64,000 nucleotides of DNA from Paenibacillus sedimenti. Lineage in GTDB: Bacteria > Bacillota > Bacilli > Paenibacillales > NBRC-103111. Positions 54,341-62,864 of the stretch are shown piece by piece (the stretch's first letter is position 1; each line of letters starts with the position of its first letter). Below the pieces are notes generated by a model. The model ran no database searches. It saw only the letters and a list, made by a program, of their open reading frames with translations, and had not been told where the DNA came from. The stretch spans positions 62,001-126,000 of the forward strand of contig NZ_JACVVD010000014.1 in assembly GCF_014534655.1 (NCBI RefSeq). The letters run 5' to 3'. A program made the position numbers and the translations under genes.

Positions 54341-54526
54341 GGTGGCGCAACCCTTTCCTCTTTTAGCTCATACCTTGATATTGACATAAATAGTTGTGCA
54401 TACACAAGAGACCAATCTTATCAAGTCGATTTTCTATGTGAAGGCCGTAATGCGGAGCGGCATGCGTTGCGCCTGCGCATGAGAAAAAGCACCGACCCTG
54501 AATTACCTTGATTTCCCCCTAATTCA

Positions 54527-54706
54527 TTAAACTGCAGCGTCTAACTGCTTGTCCTTATTCATCAACCATTGTTCTATTTGTTCAACTGTCATGCTCTTCA
54601 GCATGTCGGCATGGTCCTGAATGGCATGATGCCACATTGTAGCTTCAACTTTATAGCGATTTGCGTCCTTTACAGCAAATCCGCAGTTGCAAGATAGAGT
54701 AGTCAT
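54527..54706 (-). CDS. Small DUF1059-like protein (59 residues)
   Basis: ATG 54706 follows AAGGAG by about 8 bases and the frame reads to TAA 54527. The product starts MTTLSCNCGFAVKDANRY, contains WHHAIQDHADMLKSMTVEQI and ends DAAV. The Cys-x-Cys start and the His-rich helix resemble DUF1059 proteins. It follows the SRPBCC gene by 34 bases on the same strand, the third gene of the ArsR operon. Confidence 0.7.
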   Translation of the reverse strand: MTTLSCNCGFAVKDANRYKVEATMWHHAIQDHADMLKSMTVEQIEQWLMNKDKQLDAAV

Positions 54707-54740
54707 TATAAAATTCTCCTTTTTATTTGAAATGGTTTGA

Positions 54741-55199
54741 TTAATGCATAGCTTTGACGGACCAAGGGTCGACGCCAGGATCTCCGCCCTCAGCCAGCGT
54801 CTGAAGACGAACGGTGTAATGTGACCAGCCTTGAACGTGGGAAGCGACTTCTTCGACCGGCAGGCCGGAATGAGTCAGTACCAAGAGCGTACCGTTGTCC
54901 TTAGGCGCAAAACGGAATTCCACCGTGCTTGAACCTGGAGGAACTACTTTGGATTTCTCCCATCCCCAGCTCATGACGATTTTCTCGTTAGGAATGATTT
55001 CGACATACTCGCCCATAGCGATATCATGACCGTTAACATCAATGCGGTATTTACCGCCGACGTTAAGCTCCAGCAAAATATGGCGGCCCATCCAACGCAC
55101 CATTTTCTCCGGATCGGTAAAGAAATTGAACAAGATTTCGGTGCGGCATTCGATGAACACCTCTTTGACGATTTGATCTTTACTTTGAATCTGATTCAC
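54741..55199 (-). CDS. SRPBCC (AHSA1-like) domain protein
   Basis: 152 residues from GTG 55199, overlapping the ArsR gene by 20 bases. Helix-grip features: IECRTEILFNFFTDPEKMVRWM, NVGGKYRIDVNG, and VQGWSHYTVRLQTLAEGGDPG. It is the usual partner of ArsR regulators of this type and may bind a small hydrophobic ligand. Confidence 0.9.
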   Translation of the reverse strand: MNQIQSKDQIVKEVFIECRTEILFNFFTDPEKMVRWMGRHILLELNVGGKYRIDVNGHDIAMGEYVEIIPNEKIVMSWGWEKSKVVPPGSSTVEFRFAPKDNGTLLVLTHSGLPVEEVASHVQGWSHYTVRLQTLAEGGDPGVDPWSVKAMH

Positions 55200-55512
55200 G
55201 TTGTTTCTGTCTCCTTTCTTCCTCTTCTGCAGCTTCCTTCAGACGCATCAAGCTATCATCCCAGAAACGGTCGATGTACTGTTTCAATTCGGCAAATCCT
55301 TCCCTCCTAATGGAATAATACCGTTTGGTTCCGGCTCGCCGTACGACGACCAGTCCGGATTCCTCGAGAACCTTGAGATGCTGGGAAATTGCAGGAGCTG
55401 AGATGTCAAAATGCGAGGCGATGGCACTTGAGGTCATCTCCTCATTGCGAACGAGATATAAAATATCTCTTCGCCGCGGCTCCGTTATGGCGTGGATGAC
55501 TTTTTCTATCAT
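55180..55512 (-). CDS. ArsR-family transcriptional regulator
   Basis: 110 residues: ITEPRRRDILYLVRNEEMTSS, then IASHFDISAPAISQHLKVLEESGLV and the wing AGTKRYYSIRR. No metal-ligand cysteines. Heads the operon ArsR-SRPBCC-DUF1059-like. An AATTAAG-rich region with inverted TTAATTAAG half sites just upstream (55530-55558) may hold its operator. Confidence 0.92.
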   Translation of the reverse strand: MIEKVIHAITEPRRRDILYLVRNEEMTSSAIASHFDISAPAISQHLKVLEESGLVVVRRAGTKRYYSIRREGFAELKQYIDRFWDDSLMRLKEAAEEEERRQKQRESDSK

Positions 55513-55605
55513 GAGGTTATTGTAGCACAGACTTAATTAAGTGTAAACTTAAATTAAGATTTTTTTTGGTCTGTTATATTTTGGCTCATGCTTGTAAAAA
55601 TATTA

Positions 55606-55643
55606 AACCTCCAATCACCACTTAATAGTAGTGTTGGAGGTTG
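55606..55643. terminator. Terminator, mainly for the AhpD-like gene
   Basis: AAACCTCCAA pairs with TTGGAGGTT, with an inner CACCACT/AGTAGTG stem. T-rich on the minus side. Confidence 0.7.
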
Positions 55644-55655
55644 GTTTGCTTCTGC

Positions 55656-56036
55656 TCAGCAAAAGCATTGAGGTGGGGATGGCGGCGTTTCGTTCGGTGA
55701 GGATACGGCCTGATCTTCAAAAGCGAACAATGCATGCGTGGCATGGCTAAGAATAGCGCCTGCACGTGTAGAAGCAGCTACTAATACCGCTTCAAAAATT
55801 TCTTCGCGCGTGCCTCCCAGCGCTTTACATTTTTTCACATGTACATCAATGCAATAGGGACAGCCCGTTACATGGGCGACTGCTATGGCAATGAGTTCCT
55901 TCGTTTTCAAAGGGATCGCCTCTGAGGTGTGATAGATGTCCTTCTCGAAGTTCAAGAAGGAAGCGGCGGCTTGCGGCGCAAGCTTCATTAGTTCAGGTAT
56001 TCGGTTCAAATTGGAGCTGTCATAATAAGAATTCAT
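55656..56036 (-). CDS. AhpD-like carboxymuconolactone decarboxylase family protein
   Basis: 126 residues from ATG 56036 with GGGAGG upstream. The redox motif GCPYCIDVHVKKCKALG holds the CxxC and the conserved His of AhpD-type peroxidase partners. Likely a small disulfide reductant or peroxidase. The C-terminal tail SPNETPPSPPQCFC is unusual. Confidence 0.88.
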   Translation of the reverse strand: MNSYYDSSNLNRIPELMKLAPQAAASFLNFEKDIYHTSEAIPLKTKELIAIAVAHVTGCPYCIDVHVKKCKALGGTREEIFEAVLVAASTRAGAILSHATHALFAFEDQAVSSPNETPPSPPQCFC

Positions 56037-56110
56037 GTGTATACCTCCCATCAATAAATGCCCTACATCTGCAATTTTATGGGAAGTCCGTCGTCAGTTC
56101 TGTGATAAAC

Positions 56111-56779
56111 TCACACTTGATCCAAAATGTCTATCAGCTTGCCGCGGTTCATTATTGTAATTTTTCCTCTGTTTAAAGTGATCGCCCCTTTACCGGCAAA
56201 TTCGTTTAAAATTCTGGTGATGACCTCGCGCGCGGTTCCCAGTTCGATCGCCAACTGCTCGTGAGTAATTCTTAGTGAAGGGATGGAGGCAGACGATGCC
56301 GCAAGCAAATACTCCGCCACGCGGTAAGGAACCGATTGGAAAGCGATGTTTTCCAGCAGCGACGTCACACTAGTCATTCGATCTATGAACTGCTTGTAGA
56401 AAAATTGCCGGACAGGTGTGTAAGTGTTCAACCAGGTTCGAAACAAAGGGACGGGGAGCAATAACACCCCTGTCTCCGCTTCAATCGAAACCGACGCTTC
56501 ATACTCCGTCTCGCCCAGGATGCTTGCCATCATCAGCACGCAGCTTTGGCCGCTGCGCACGCGATATAACGTGATCTCTCTGCCGGCAGCACTTAATTTG
56601 TATACGCGGATCCACCCGCTAAGAATAAACATCGCATGCTCCAAGATATGGCCTTCACGAATGCTGTGCGGAGTGAAGGGATCGACGGTTACAGTCTCGG
56701 CGAGCTGCCAGTCGGTGTGCGGTACGTCGGCGAAACAAGGGAATACCGTATGGATTCGTTTAATTTGCTGCTCGTTCAC
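56111..56779 (-). CDS. Crp/Fnr-family transcriptional regulator
   Basis: 222 residues: N-terminal cyclic-nucleotide-binding-like domain (EGHILEHAMFILSGWIRVYK; LYRVRSGQSCVLMMASILGE) and C-terminal winged helix (HEQLAIELGTAREVITRILNEFAGKGAI). No Fnr-type cysteine cluster at the N terminus, so oxygen sensing through Fe-S is unlikely. It lies upstream of the AhpD-like gene on the same strand and may control it. Confidence 0.9.
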   Translation of the reverse strand: MNEQQIKRIHTVFPCFADVPHTDWQLAETVTVDPFTPHSIREGHILEHAMFILSGWIRVYKLSAAGREITLYRVRSGQSCVLMMASILGETEYEASVSIEAETGVLLLPVPLFRTWLNTYTPVRQFFYKQFIDRMTSVTSLLENIAFQSVPYRVAEYLLAASSASIPSLRITHEQLAIELGTAREVITRILNEFAGKGAITLNRGKITIMNRGKLIDILDQV

Positions 56780-56959
56780 GAGAGAGGCTCCTTGTATTAG
56801 AGTGAGTCTCTTGTATTTCTTCGCGACGTCCGAACTTCCCTTCCAATATTACCCTGCCAATTCTACAGATTATAGTCACATATTCGCAGTCCGTGGAGTG
56901 GCATATTAGTAAAAGCTCTGCAACCGCAAATTTAAGTGATACAAGGAGGAATCTGTCTC

Positions 56960-57730
56960 GTGAACTGCTTGCGTATCTTAGCGATCGTGATGGTCATGCT
57001 TTTAGGGCAAGCCTCGCTGGCTTCTGCCGATGGAACCTATCATTTTGGCTTCAAAAAAAGCTCAAAAGGCCAGCTTCCGTCCATCGATCAGGAAGGCTTC
57101 AAGCCGCTTCTTCAGAAGTACGGCGCAATTTTCACCGGCGATCCTGCCTCCAAAGAATTGTACCTGACCTTTGATAATGGATATGAGCAAGGCTATACCG
57201 GCAAAATTCTGGACGTGCTCAAGGAGAAGCAGGTGCCTGCGATCTTCTTTGTGACGGGGCACTATATCAAGACGGAGCCGGATTTACTGAAGCGAATGAC
57301 GCAGGAGGGCCATCTCATCGGCAATCATTCGTGGAGCCATCCGGATATGAGTCAAATATCCCCGGAACGCATCCAAAAAGAGCTGGATCAAGTCAAAAGC
57401 AGCGTGGAAGCTGTAACGGGTCAAAAGGAAATGCGTTACCTTCGCACGCCGCGCGGCATCTTTAACGGCCAGTCCTTGGCCGTAAGCCGGCAGCTCGGCT
57501 ATACGAATGTATTCTGGTCCATCGCTTACCGCGATTGGGAGCCTAATAACCAGAAGGGATGGGAGTACGCTTATAAAAATGTGATGGCTCAGCTTCATCC
57601 GGGGGCGGTCATTCTGCTTCACTCCGTCTCCAAGGATAATACCGAGGCGCTCGGAAAAATCATCGACGATGCGAGAAGCCAAGGGTACCAGTTCAAAAGT
57701 TTGGATGAGATGAAGACCCGTACCCCATAG
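56960..57730 (+). CDS. pdaA: PdaA-type polysaccharide deacetylase
   Basis: 256 residues from GTG 56960, 10 bases after AAGGAGG. Signal peptide ending ASLASADG. NodB-fold motifs: LYLTFDNGYEQGYT (motif 1 in the PdaA form, DN not DD), the metal-binding GNHSWSHPDM, RYLRTPRGIFN, and LHSVSKDN. PdaA removes the acetyl group from muramic acid so that muramic delta-lactam can form in the spore cortex. Supports a spore-forming host. Confidence 0.88.
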   Translation: MNCLRILAIVMVMLLGQASLASADGTYHFGFKKSSKGQLPSIDQEGFKPLLQKYGAIFTGDPASKELYLTFDNGYEQGYTGKILDVLKEKQVPAIFFVTGHYIKTEPDLLKRMTQEGHLIGNHSWSHPDMSQISPERIQKELDQVKSSVEAVTGQKEMRYLRTPRGIFNGQSLAVSRQLGYTNVFWSIAYRDWEPNNQKGWEYAYKNVMAQLHPGAVILLHSVSKDNTEALGKIIDDARSQGYQFKSLDEMKTRTP

Positions 57731-57754
57731 GCGGGGGTATGCAAGCCCATAACA

Positions 57755-57783
57755 AACAGACACCCTAACCGGTGTCTGTTTTG
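57755..57783 (+). terminator. Terminator of pdaA
   Basis: AACAGACACC and GGTGTCTGTT pair across CTAACC, followed by TTG. Confidence 0.85.
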
Positions 57784-57850
57784 CGTTCTTCTCAATCTGA
57801 TTCTGAACAGATACAATAGAGTAGAACCATTTCATAGAGGAGGGCCATTC

Positions 57851-58933
57851 GTGTCCTTTATATTTAAAGCCCATGAATATCCCGAATCTCCGGGCTGTTA
57901 TCTGATGATGAACGAAGCGGGAAACATACTTTATATCGGCAAATCTATTAACTTACGCAGCCGGTTGCGCTCGTATTTTCAACAAAACGATACCCGCAGG
58001 AAGATTCGGCAGATGGTCCGTGAAATCGCCAAAATTGAAGTGATTTTAGTGAATAATGAAGCGGAAAGCCTCCTGCTCGAAAATAATTTGATTAAACTGC
58101 ATAAACCGCCTTATAACCGGGCTTTAAAAAAAGAAAAAAGCGGGTACGCCTACCTGCAGCTGACAAAGGAGCAAGTCCCCAGGCTCGAAGTCTACTATCG
58201 GAAGCAACGTTCTCAAAAAGAGACGGAAGGTACGGCGAAAGGTGCCGATCAGCGGCTGGGTCCCTACCGGAGCAGGCGTTTTCTTGAGGCGCTTCTTGAA
58301 TTCGTGACGGATCATTACGGTCTGCGTTCTTGTACGACGATGCCCAAACAGGTATGCCTGCTGTATCATATCGGCAAATGCAGCGGAGTCTGCGCCGGCG
58401 AAATTTCGCAAGCTGAATACGTGGATAGAGCGCAACAAGCCGCCGCTATGCTGGCGAATGAAGGACAAGCTCTGATTGAAGCGATGACTGCCAAAATGGA
58501 AGCCTACGCAGAGAAGCTTGAATTCGAAAAAGCCCAAAATATGCTCATGCACATCCGCAATCTGGAGCTGGCTCCCGACAAACAAATTGTCGACCGGGAG
58601 GATGAGCTGAATCAGGATGTCATTTATTTTGGCGACAGAGGTGTGATCGTAGCTAAGGTTCAGGAAGGGATGCTCCGCGAATTCCAAATGTTTGAGATGG
58701 AAGCCGGATTGAAAGGGTTTGCGTGCGACCGGTTTCTTTTATCGTTATATACGGGGCAATGGCCGGATGAAATTATCTTAAACACGATCGGCGATATCCG
58801 ACAAGTACGTTCGGCATTACGGCGCAGAGGAGCGAGGGGACTTACGATAACGCTGCCCAAGCGCGGAATTAAATACGACCTGCTTCAGCTTTGTAAAAAC
58901 AATTATGAGTATCGAATGAGCTTAAAAGCGTAA
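57851..58933 (+). CDS. Short UvrC-like GIY-YIG nuclease
   Basis: 360 residues from GTG 57851 behind GGAGGG. Residues about 14-95 are the GIY-YIG domain (GCYLMMNEAGNILYIGKSINLRSRL, with the catalytic Glu region NNEAESLLLENNLI). A four-cysteine region (CTTMPKQVCLLYHIGKCSGVC) and a UVR helix (about 205-240) follow. Full UvrC is about 600 residues and ends in an RNase H-like nuclease plus helix-hairpin-helix domain, both absent here. It could make only the 3' incision, like Cho, or act on other DNA. Confidence 0.85.
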   Translation: MSFIFKAHEYPESPGCYLMMNEAGNILYIGKSINLRSRLRSYFQQNDTRRKIRQMVREIAKIEVILVNNEAESLLLENNLIKLHKPPYNRALKKEKSGYAYLQLTKEQVPRLEVYYRKQRSQKETEGTAKGADQRLGPYRSRRFLEALLEFVTDHYGLRSCTTMPKQVCLLYHIGKCSGVCAGEISQAEYVDRAQQAAAMLANEGQALIEAMTAKMEAYAEKLEFEKAQNMLMHIRNLELAPDKQIVDREDELNQDVIYFGDRGVIVAKVQEGMLREFQMFEMEAGLKGFACDRFLLSLYTGQWPDEIILNTIGDIRQVRSALRRRGARGLTITLPKRGIKYDLLQLCKNNYEYRMSLKA

Positions 58934-58942
58934 GACTATACG

Positions 58943-58975
58943 AAAAACCCCCACCGCTTCCGGTTGGGGTTTTTA
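58943..58975 (+). terminator. Terminator of the UvrC-like gene
   Basis: AAAAACCCCCACC pairs with GGTTGGGGTTTTT; symmetric, so it also serves the facing prsA-like gene. Confidence 0.85.
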
Positions 58976-58978
58976 GCT

Positions 58979-59893
58979 CTATGCGTCCTTCGTCAAATAA
59001 TTTTCGATGGTCGATTCCGCTTTCTTTTGTGACAGCCAGGCTGACGATAGCGTCGATATTTGTTGATTGATCAGAGTTTGCTTGATCTCTTCTTTCTTTT
59101 CGTCCAAGGTAGGGGTGGAGGCGGCTTTGCGGTCGGTTACTCGAATAATGTCATAACCGTTAGCGGTTTGGACAGGGTCGCTGGTTGTGCCTGTTTCCAA
59201 GGCGAAAGCCGCGGTTTCAAGGGTAGAATCCATGCTTCCGCTGGTGACATATCCAAGATCTCCGCCCTTATCTTTCGTAGCTGTATCCATGGATTTTTCC
59301 TTTGCCAGCGCCGCAAAATCCCCCCCATTTTTCAATTCAGCCGCAATGGCGTCTGCTTCTTCCTTAGTAGCTACCGAGATGTGTGAAGCCTGAACTTGCT
59401 CCGGCGTTTTCAAGGATTCCAGGTTTTCATCATAGTACTGTTTAATTTGTTCATCCGTGATTGTTACTTGCGGTTCCAAAATCTTTTTCAAAACCACTTG
59501 CGTTTGCATATTCTTTTTCAAATCGTCTAATGACATTCCATAGGAAGTCAGCGTTTGCTGAAACTCGTCCTCAGTGGCAAAAGACTTCTTAATAGCTGCG
59601 ATTTCGTTATTGATATCATCTTCCGTAACTTGAATGCCTGCTTTCTTGGCTTCTTGGTTAATAAGCTCATCACTGATCAAGGAGTCGAGTGTCTGCTCGC
59701 CCCCGCTAGCTACCATGGCCTCATAAAACTGGGTGGTGCTTATGCTTACGCCATTTACCTTGGCTACGGCTTTCTCTGTTCCGGCGTTTGCGTTTTTCAG
59801 TACAGGTGGAAAAAAGATGGCATAAACGGTTAAAGCGATTATTAAAAAGGTAGACACCCACACCCACTTGCGATCTGCTTGCTTGATATTCAT
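58979..59893 (-). CDS. PrsA-like membrane-anchored peptidyl-prolyl isomerase
   Basis: 304 residues. An N-terminal transmembrane anchor (about 10-30) replaces the lipobox of classical PrsA. A SurA-N-like helical domain (VNGVSISTTQFYEAMVASGG on) precedes a parvulin domain (about 165-260: VQASHISVATKEEADAIAAE; GGDLGYVTSGSM; TANGYDIIRVTDR). It helps exported proteins fold outside the membrane. Confidence 0.9.
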   Translation of the reverse strand: MNIKQADRKWVWVSTFLIIALTVYAIFFPPVLKNANAGTEKAVAKVNGVSISTTQFYEAMVASGGEQTLDSLISDELINQEAKKAGIQVTEDDINNEIAAIKKSFATEDEFQQTLTSYGMSLDDLKKNMQTQVVLKKILEPQVTITDEQIKQYYDENLESLKTPEQVQASHISVATKEEADAIAAELKNGGDFAALAKEKSMDTATKDKGGDLGYVTSGSMDSTLETAAFALETGTTSDPVQTANGYDIIRVTDRKAASTPTLDEKKEEIKQTLINQQISTLSSAWLSQKKAESTIENYLTKDA

Positions 59894-60039
59894 TTGTTCG
59901 TACTCCCTTCTTTTTCTGCAATTTGACTCGTTCTGAATTCCATTATGCCTATCAATTATGAAAATAAGTTGAAGTTAAACTGAATGTTTGGTGAAAGCAT
60001 CTCTTCAATTTTTTCCAATAATACATTGTATACAAATTA

Positions 60040-60096
60040 ATTGTTGACAACGTTATTAGGGGTTGGTATGATGTGCGTATAAAGATTGTTAACAAT
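60040..60096 (+). promoter_or_regulatory. Promoter of trxB-tpx with two copies of a palindromic motif
   Basis: TTGACA (60044-60049) and TATGAT (60067-60072), 17 bp apart. ATTGTTGACAAC (60040-60051) covers the -35, and the perfect palindrome ATTGTTAACAAT (60085-60096) lies just past the transcription start, 45 bp apart. Likely a regulator-binding pair, identity unknown. Confidence 0.6.
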
Positions 60097-60165
60097 TAAA
60101 TTTCAAGAAATCAATTAAAAGAGAAGACCGGAATGGATCCGGAGGAAATATGAGGAGGAGATCAC

Positions 60166-61116
60166 ATGCATCACAAAGCGATCATTATCGGAACAGGACC
60201 GGCAGGACTAACCGCAGCGATTTACTTGGCCCGCGCGAACCTTTCGCCGCTTGTTATTGAGGGAATCCAACCCGGAGGACAGCTGACGACGACGACGGAA
60301 GTGGATAATTTTCCGGGATTTCCCGATGGCATCATGGGCCCCGAGCTCATGGAAAACATGCGCAATCAGGCTTTGCGATTCGGAGCCAATATTGTCTCTG
60401 GTCGTGTTGCCGGCGTAGATTTATCCAAACGTCCGTTCACATTGACTTTGGAAGATGGAGGCGTGCTGACGGCAGATTCCGTCATTATCTCTACAGGCGC
60501 ATCCGCCAAGAAACTTGGCATTACTGGAGAAAACGAAAATATCGGCCGCGGAGTCAGCACGTGCGCCACTTGCGACGGGTTCTTTTTCAGAAATAAAAAA
60601 ATCATCGTGATCGGTGGCGGCGACACAGCCATGGAGGAAGCGCAGTTCTTGACCCGATTCGCTTCAGAGGTGCGCGTCGTTCACCGCAGAAATGAACTAA
60701 AGGCATCCAAAATCATGCAGGACCACGCCCGCGGCAACCAAAAAGTCGCATGGAGCTTGGACCGGACACCGCTTGAAGTGATTTCGGGTCCTCTGGGCGT
60801 AACTGGTCTGAAAGTGCTGAATAACGCAACAGGAGAAGAAGAAGTACTGGAGGCGGACGGTATTTTCCTGGCGATCGGTCATACACCGAATACCGGCTTT
60901 CTAGGCGGACAATTGCCAACGGATGAACTTGGTTATTTGAAAGTTATACCAGGTACTTCACAAACGACAATACCGGGTGTATTCGCTTGTGGCGACGTAC
61001 AGGACCGCATCTACCGTCAAGCGATTACTTCCGCAGGCAGCGGCTGCATGGCAGCACTGGATTGCGAAAGATTCCTTACCGAGCAAGTGCATCGCGAAGC
61101 AGTCGTACAGATCTGA
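60166..61116 (+). CDS. trxB: Thioredoxin-disulfide reductase
   Basis: 316 residues. FAD motif IIGTGPAGLTAAIYLARA at the start, redox-active CATCDG (about 134-139), NADPH motif VIGGGDTAMEEA and GVFACGDVQD near the end. It reduces thioredoxin with NADPH. It lies 44 bases ahead of tpx, so reductase and thiol peroxidase are made together. Confidence 0.95.
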   Translation: MHHKAIIIGTGPAGLTAAIYLARANLSPLVIEGIQPGGQLTTTTEVDNFPGFPDGIMGPELMENMRNQALRFGANIVSGRVAGVDLSKRPFTLTLEDGGVLTADSVIISTGASAKKLGITGENENIGRGVSTCATCDGFFFRNKKIIVIGGGDTAMEEAQFLTRFASEVRVVHRRNELKASKIMQDHARGNQKVAWSLDRTPLEVISGPLGVTGLKVLNNATGEEEVLEADGIFLAIGHTPNTGFLGGQLPTDELGYLKVIPGTSQTTIPGVFACGDVQDRIYRQAITSAGSGCMAALDCERFLTEQVHREAVVQI

Positions 61117-61160
61117 ATCTGGGACAACTTACACTTAAAATTAATAGGAGGCATTTCAAC

Positions 61161-61685
61161 ATGACACAATTACAAGAACGTACTGGGGTAGCTACATTAG
61201 GTGGAAATCCGATTACATTGCTTGGGCCGGAGATTAAAGTCGGAGATCAAGCGCCTAACTTTACAGTTAATAAAGATTTAATGACAGAAGTCAGTCTCTC
61301 GGATTACGACGGCAAAGTGAAATTAATTTCGGTTGTTCCTTCCCTCGATACAGGCACTTGTGACGCACAAACGCGTCGTTTCAACGTAGAAGCTGCTAAT
61401 CTGGGGGACGATGTGGTCATTCTTACGATCTCGGTGGATCTGCCTTTTGCGCAGAGCCGGTTCTGCTCCATTGCGGGAATCGATAAAGTCGTTGCGCTTT
61501 CCGATTACAAAAACAAAGCTTTCGGTCAGGCGTACGGGGTATTAATAAAAGAAATTCAGCTGGATCAGCGCGCTATCTTCGTGTTGGATGCGAACAATAC
61601 CGTCCGGTATGTGGAGTATTTGAAAGAAATGAGCGCACATCCGAATTATGATGCCGCTTTGGAAGCTTTGAAGGAGCTTGTATAA
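61161..61685 (+). CDS. tpx: Thiol peroxidase (atypical 2-Cys peroxiredoxin)
   Basis: 174 residues from ATG 61161 with AGGAGG 9 bases upstream. Peroxidatic Cys in PSLDTGTCDAQTRRF (about 61), resolving Cys in SRFCSIAG (about 95). It reduces hydrogen peroxide and alkyl peroxides using thioredoxin, whose reductase is encoded just upstream. Confidence 0.95.
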   Translation: MTQLQERTGVATLGGNPITLLGPEIKVGDQAPNFTVNKDLMTEVSLSDYDGKVKLISVVPSLDTGTCDAQTRRFNVEAANLGDDVVILTISVDLPFAQSRFCSIAGIDKVVALSDYKNKAFGQAYGVLIKEIQLDQRAIFVLDANNTVRYVEYLKEMSAHPNYDAALEALKELV

Positions 61686-61700
61686 GGAATTATTTGAAGA

Positions 61701-61749
61701 AAAAAAGCTCTTCCGATAGTCGATTTCGACGTTGGAAGAGCTCTTTTTT
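61701..61749. terminator. Terminator of trxB-tpx
   Basis: AGCTCTTCC (61706) pairs with GGAAGAGCT (61734), with A and T runs on either side; it probably works for both facing genes. Confidence 0.85.
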
Positions 61750-61946
61750 CAGCTCTGATTGCGATTTATCCAAGCTGTATTGCTTTCGGAAGAGAAATCT
61801 TCCTGCTCTTCCCCGTAAAACTCCTGATCCATCTGTTTATTCGCCATAACAGCCTCACTGGTTAGTTCCAGCTCATTTTGTTCGATAGTGTGCTTCTGTT
61901 CAATTGCTTGCTTCATTATTGGAGATTGCAAATTTTCCTCGCTCAC
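61749..61946 (-). CDS. Small hydrophilic protein of 65 residues
   Basis: GTG 61946 follows GGAGG by 7 bases. The product is acidic and Gln/Glu-rich (QAIEQKHTIEQNELELTSEA; MDQEFYGEEQEDFSSES), without Cys or membrane helix. Such small acidic proteins are common in spore formers. No family recognised. Confidence 0.6.
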   Translation of the reverse strand: MSEENLQSPIMKQAIEQKHTIEQNELELTSEAVMANKQMDQEFYGEEQEDFSSESNTAWINRNQS

Positions 61947-62033
61947 ATCCGCACCTCCAATCACGCTTTTTGCTTTATTTTTCTACAAAAAGCCGTGATT
62001 ATGCATCCCCTCAAAATAATATAAAGGCTCGGT

Positions 62034-62672
62034 TTATTGAAACGATGGCTTCGCCGTTGAGGTTACCCGGGCAGTTTGCGGGCTTTTGCCGTCCTTCTTG
62101 GTATTGCGGGTTTTGATTTTATTTTTCCAATAACTCATAATGATAGATGTAATCGCGATGGATAGAATCGAATACATCCCTTTAAGCAAGCCTGCGGTAG
62201 ATAAGCTGATCAAAACAACCAGACAATCAATGGCAAAGTTGACCTTGCCCGGATCCCAGTTTAGCTTCCGTTGCAGGTAGAGTGCAAGAATGTGCGCCCC
62301 GCCAAGCGACGAGCCATTCATGAAAAGAAGGCTGACGCCAAATCCGATACTGATACCACCGAGGACAGCGGCTATGAGGTCAGAAGGGACGAATGGTGGC
62401 AGCATATGTTCCATGAGGGCCGTCATTAACGTCAGCGTGATGACAGATCCAATGGAGTAGAGGGTAAACCTCCAGCCCATCGTCATCGCAGAAAATAGGA
62501 AGAATGGTATATTGAGTGCCAGGAAGGCTGCTACGAAGGGGAAGTGAAATAAATAGGATAGGCTGAGCGCCAGCCCAGCGGTTCCACCGGTTACGGCGTG
62601 CGTATGCTTGAGTACAATTAATCCGATCGCCGTAAGCATACAGCCAAGCAGTATGAACATACATTTACGCAT
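62034..62672 (-). CDS. YitT-family membrane protein
   Basis: 212 residues with five to six helices and the YitT N-terminal pattern (KHTHAVTGGTAGLALSLSYLF; LNIPFFLFSAMTMGWRF; GFGVSLLFMNGSSLGG). It lacks the C-terminal DUF2179 domain found in longer YitT proteins; instead a basic tail follows. Start ATG 62672 is 10 bases after AGGAGAG. Function unknown. Confidence 0.88.
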   Translation of the reverse strand: MRKCMFILLGCMLTAIGLIVLKHTHAVTGGTAGLALSLSYLFHFPFVAAFLALNIPFFLFSAMTMGWRFTLYSIGSVITLTLMTALMEHMLPPFVPSDLIAAVLGGISIGFGVSLLFMNGSSLGGAHILALYLQRKLNWDPGKVNFAIDCLVVLISLSTAGLLKGMYSILSIAITSIIMSYWKNKIKTRNTKKDGKSPQTARVTSTAKPSFQ

Positions 62673-62864
62673 CACTATCAGCTCTCCTATCTGGATAAAA
62701 TCGTGTTGTCCAAGGTAAAAACGCTCAATTGTTACCTTTTCTCACATGATATAATAGGAGAGCGGGGGGCTTATATAGAAAACTGAACGGAATGGATGCT
62801 GTTTTCCGAAACATTGCATCTTTTTCGATCAAAAAAACTTCACTATGAAGGTTGGGTTAATCGA

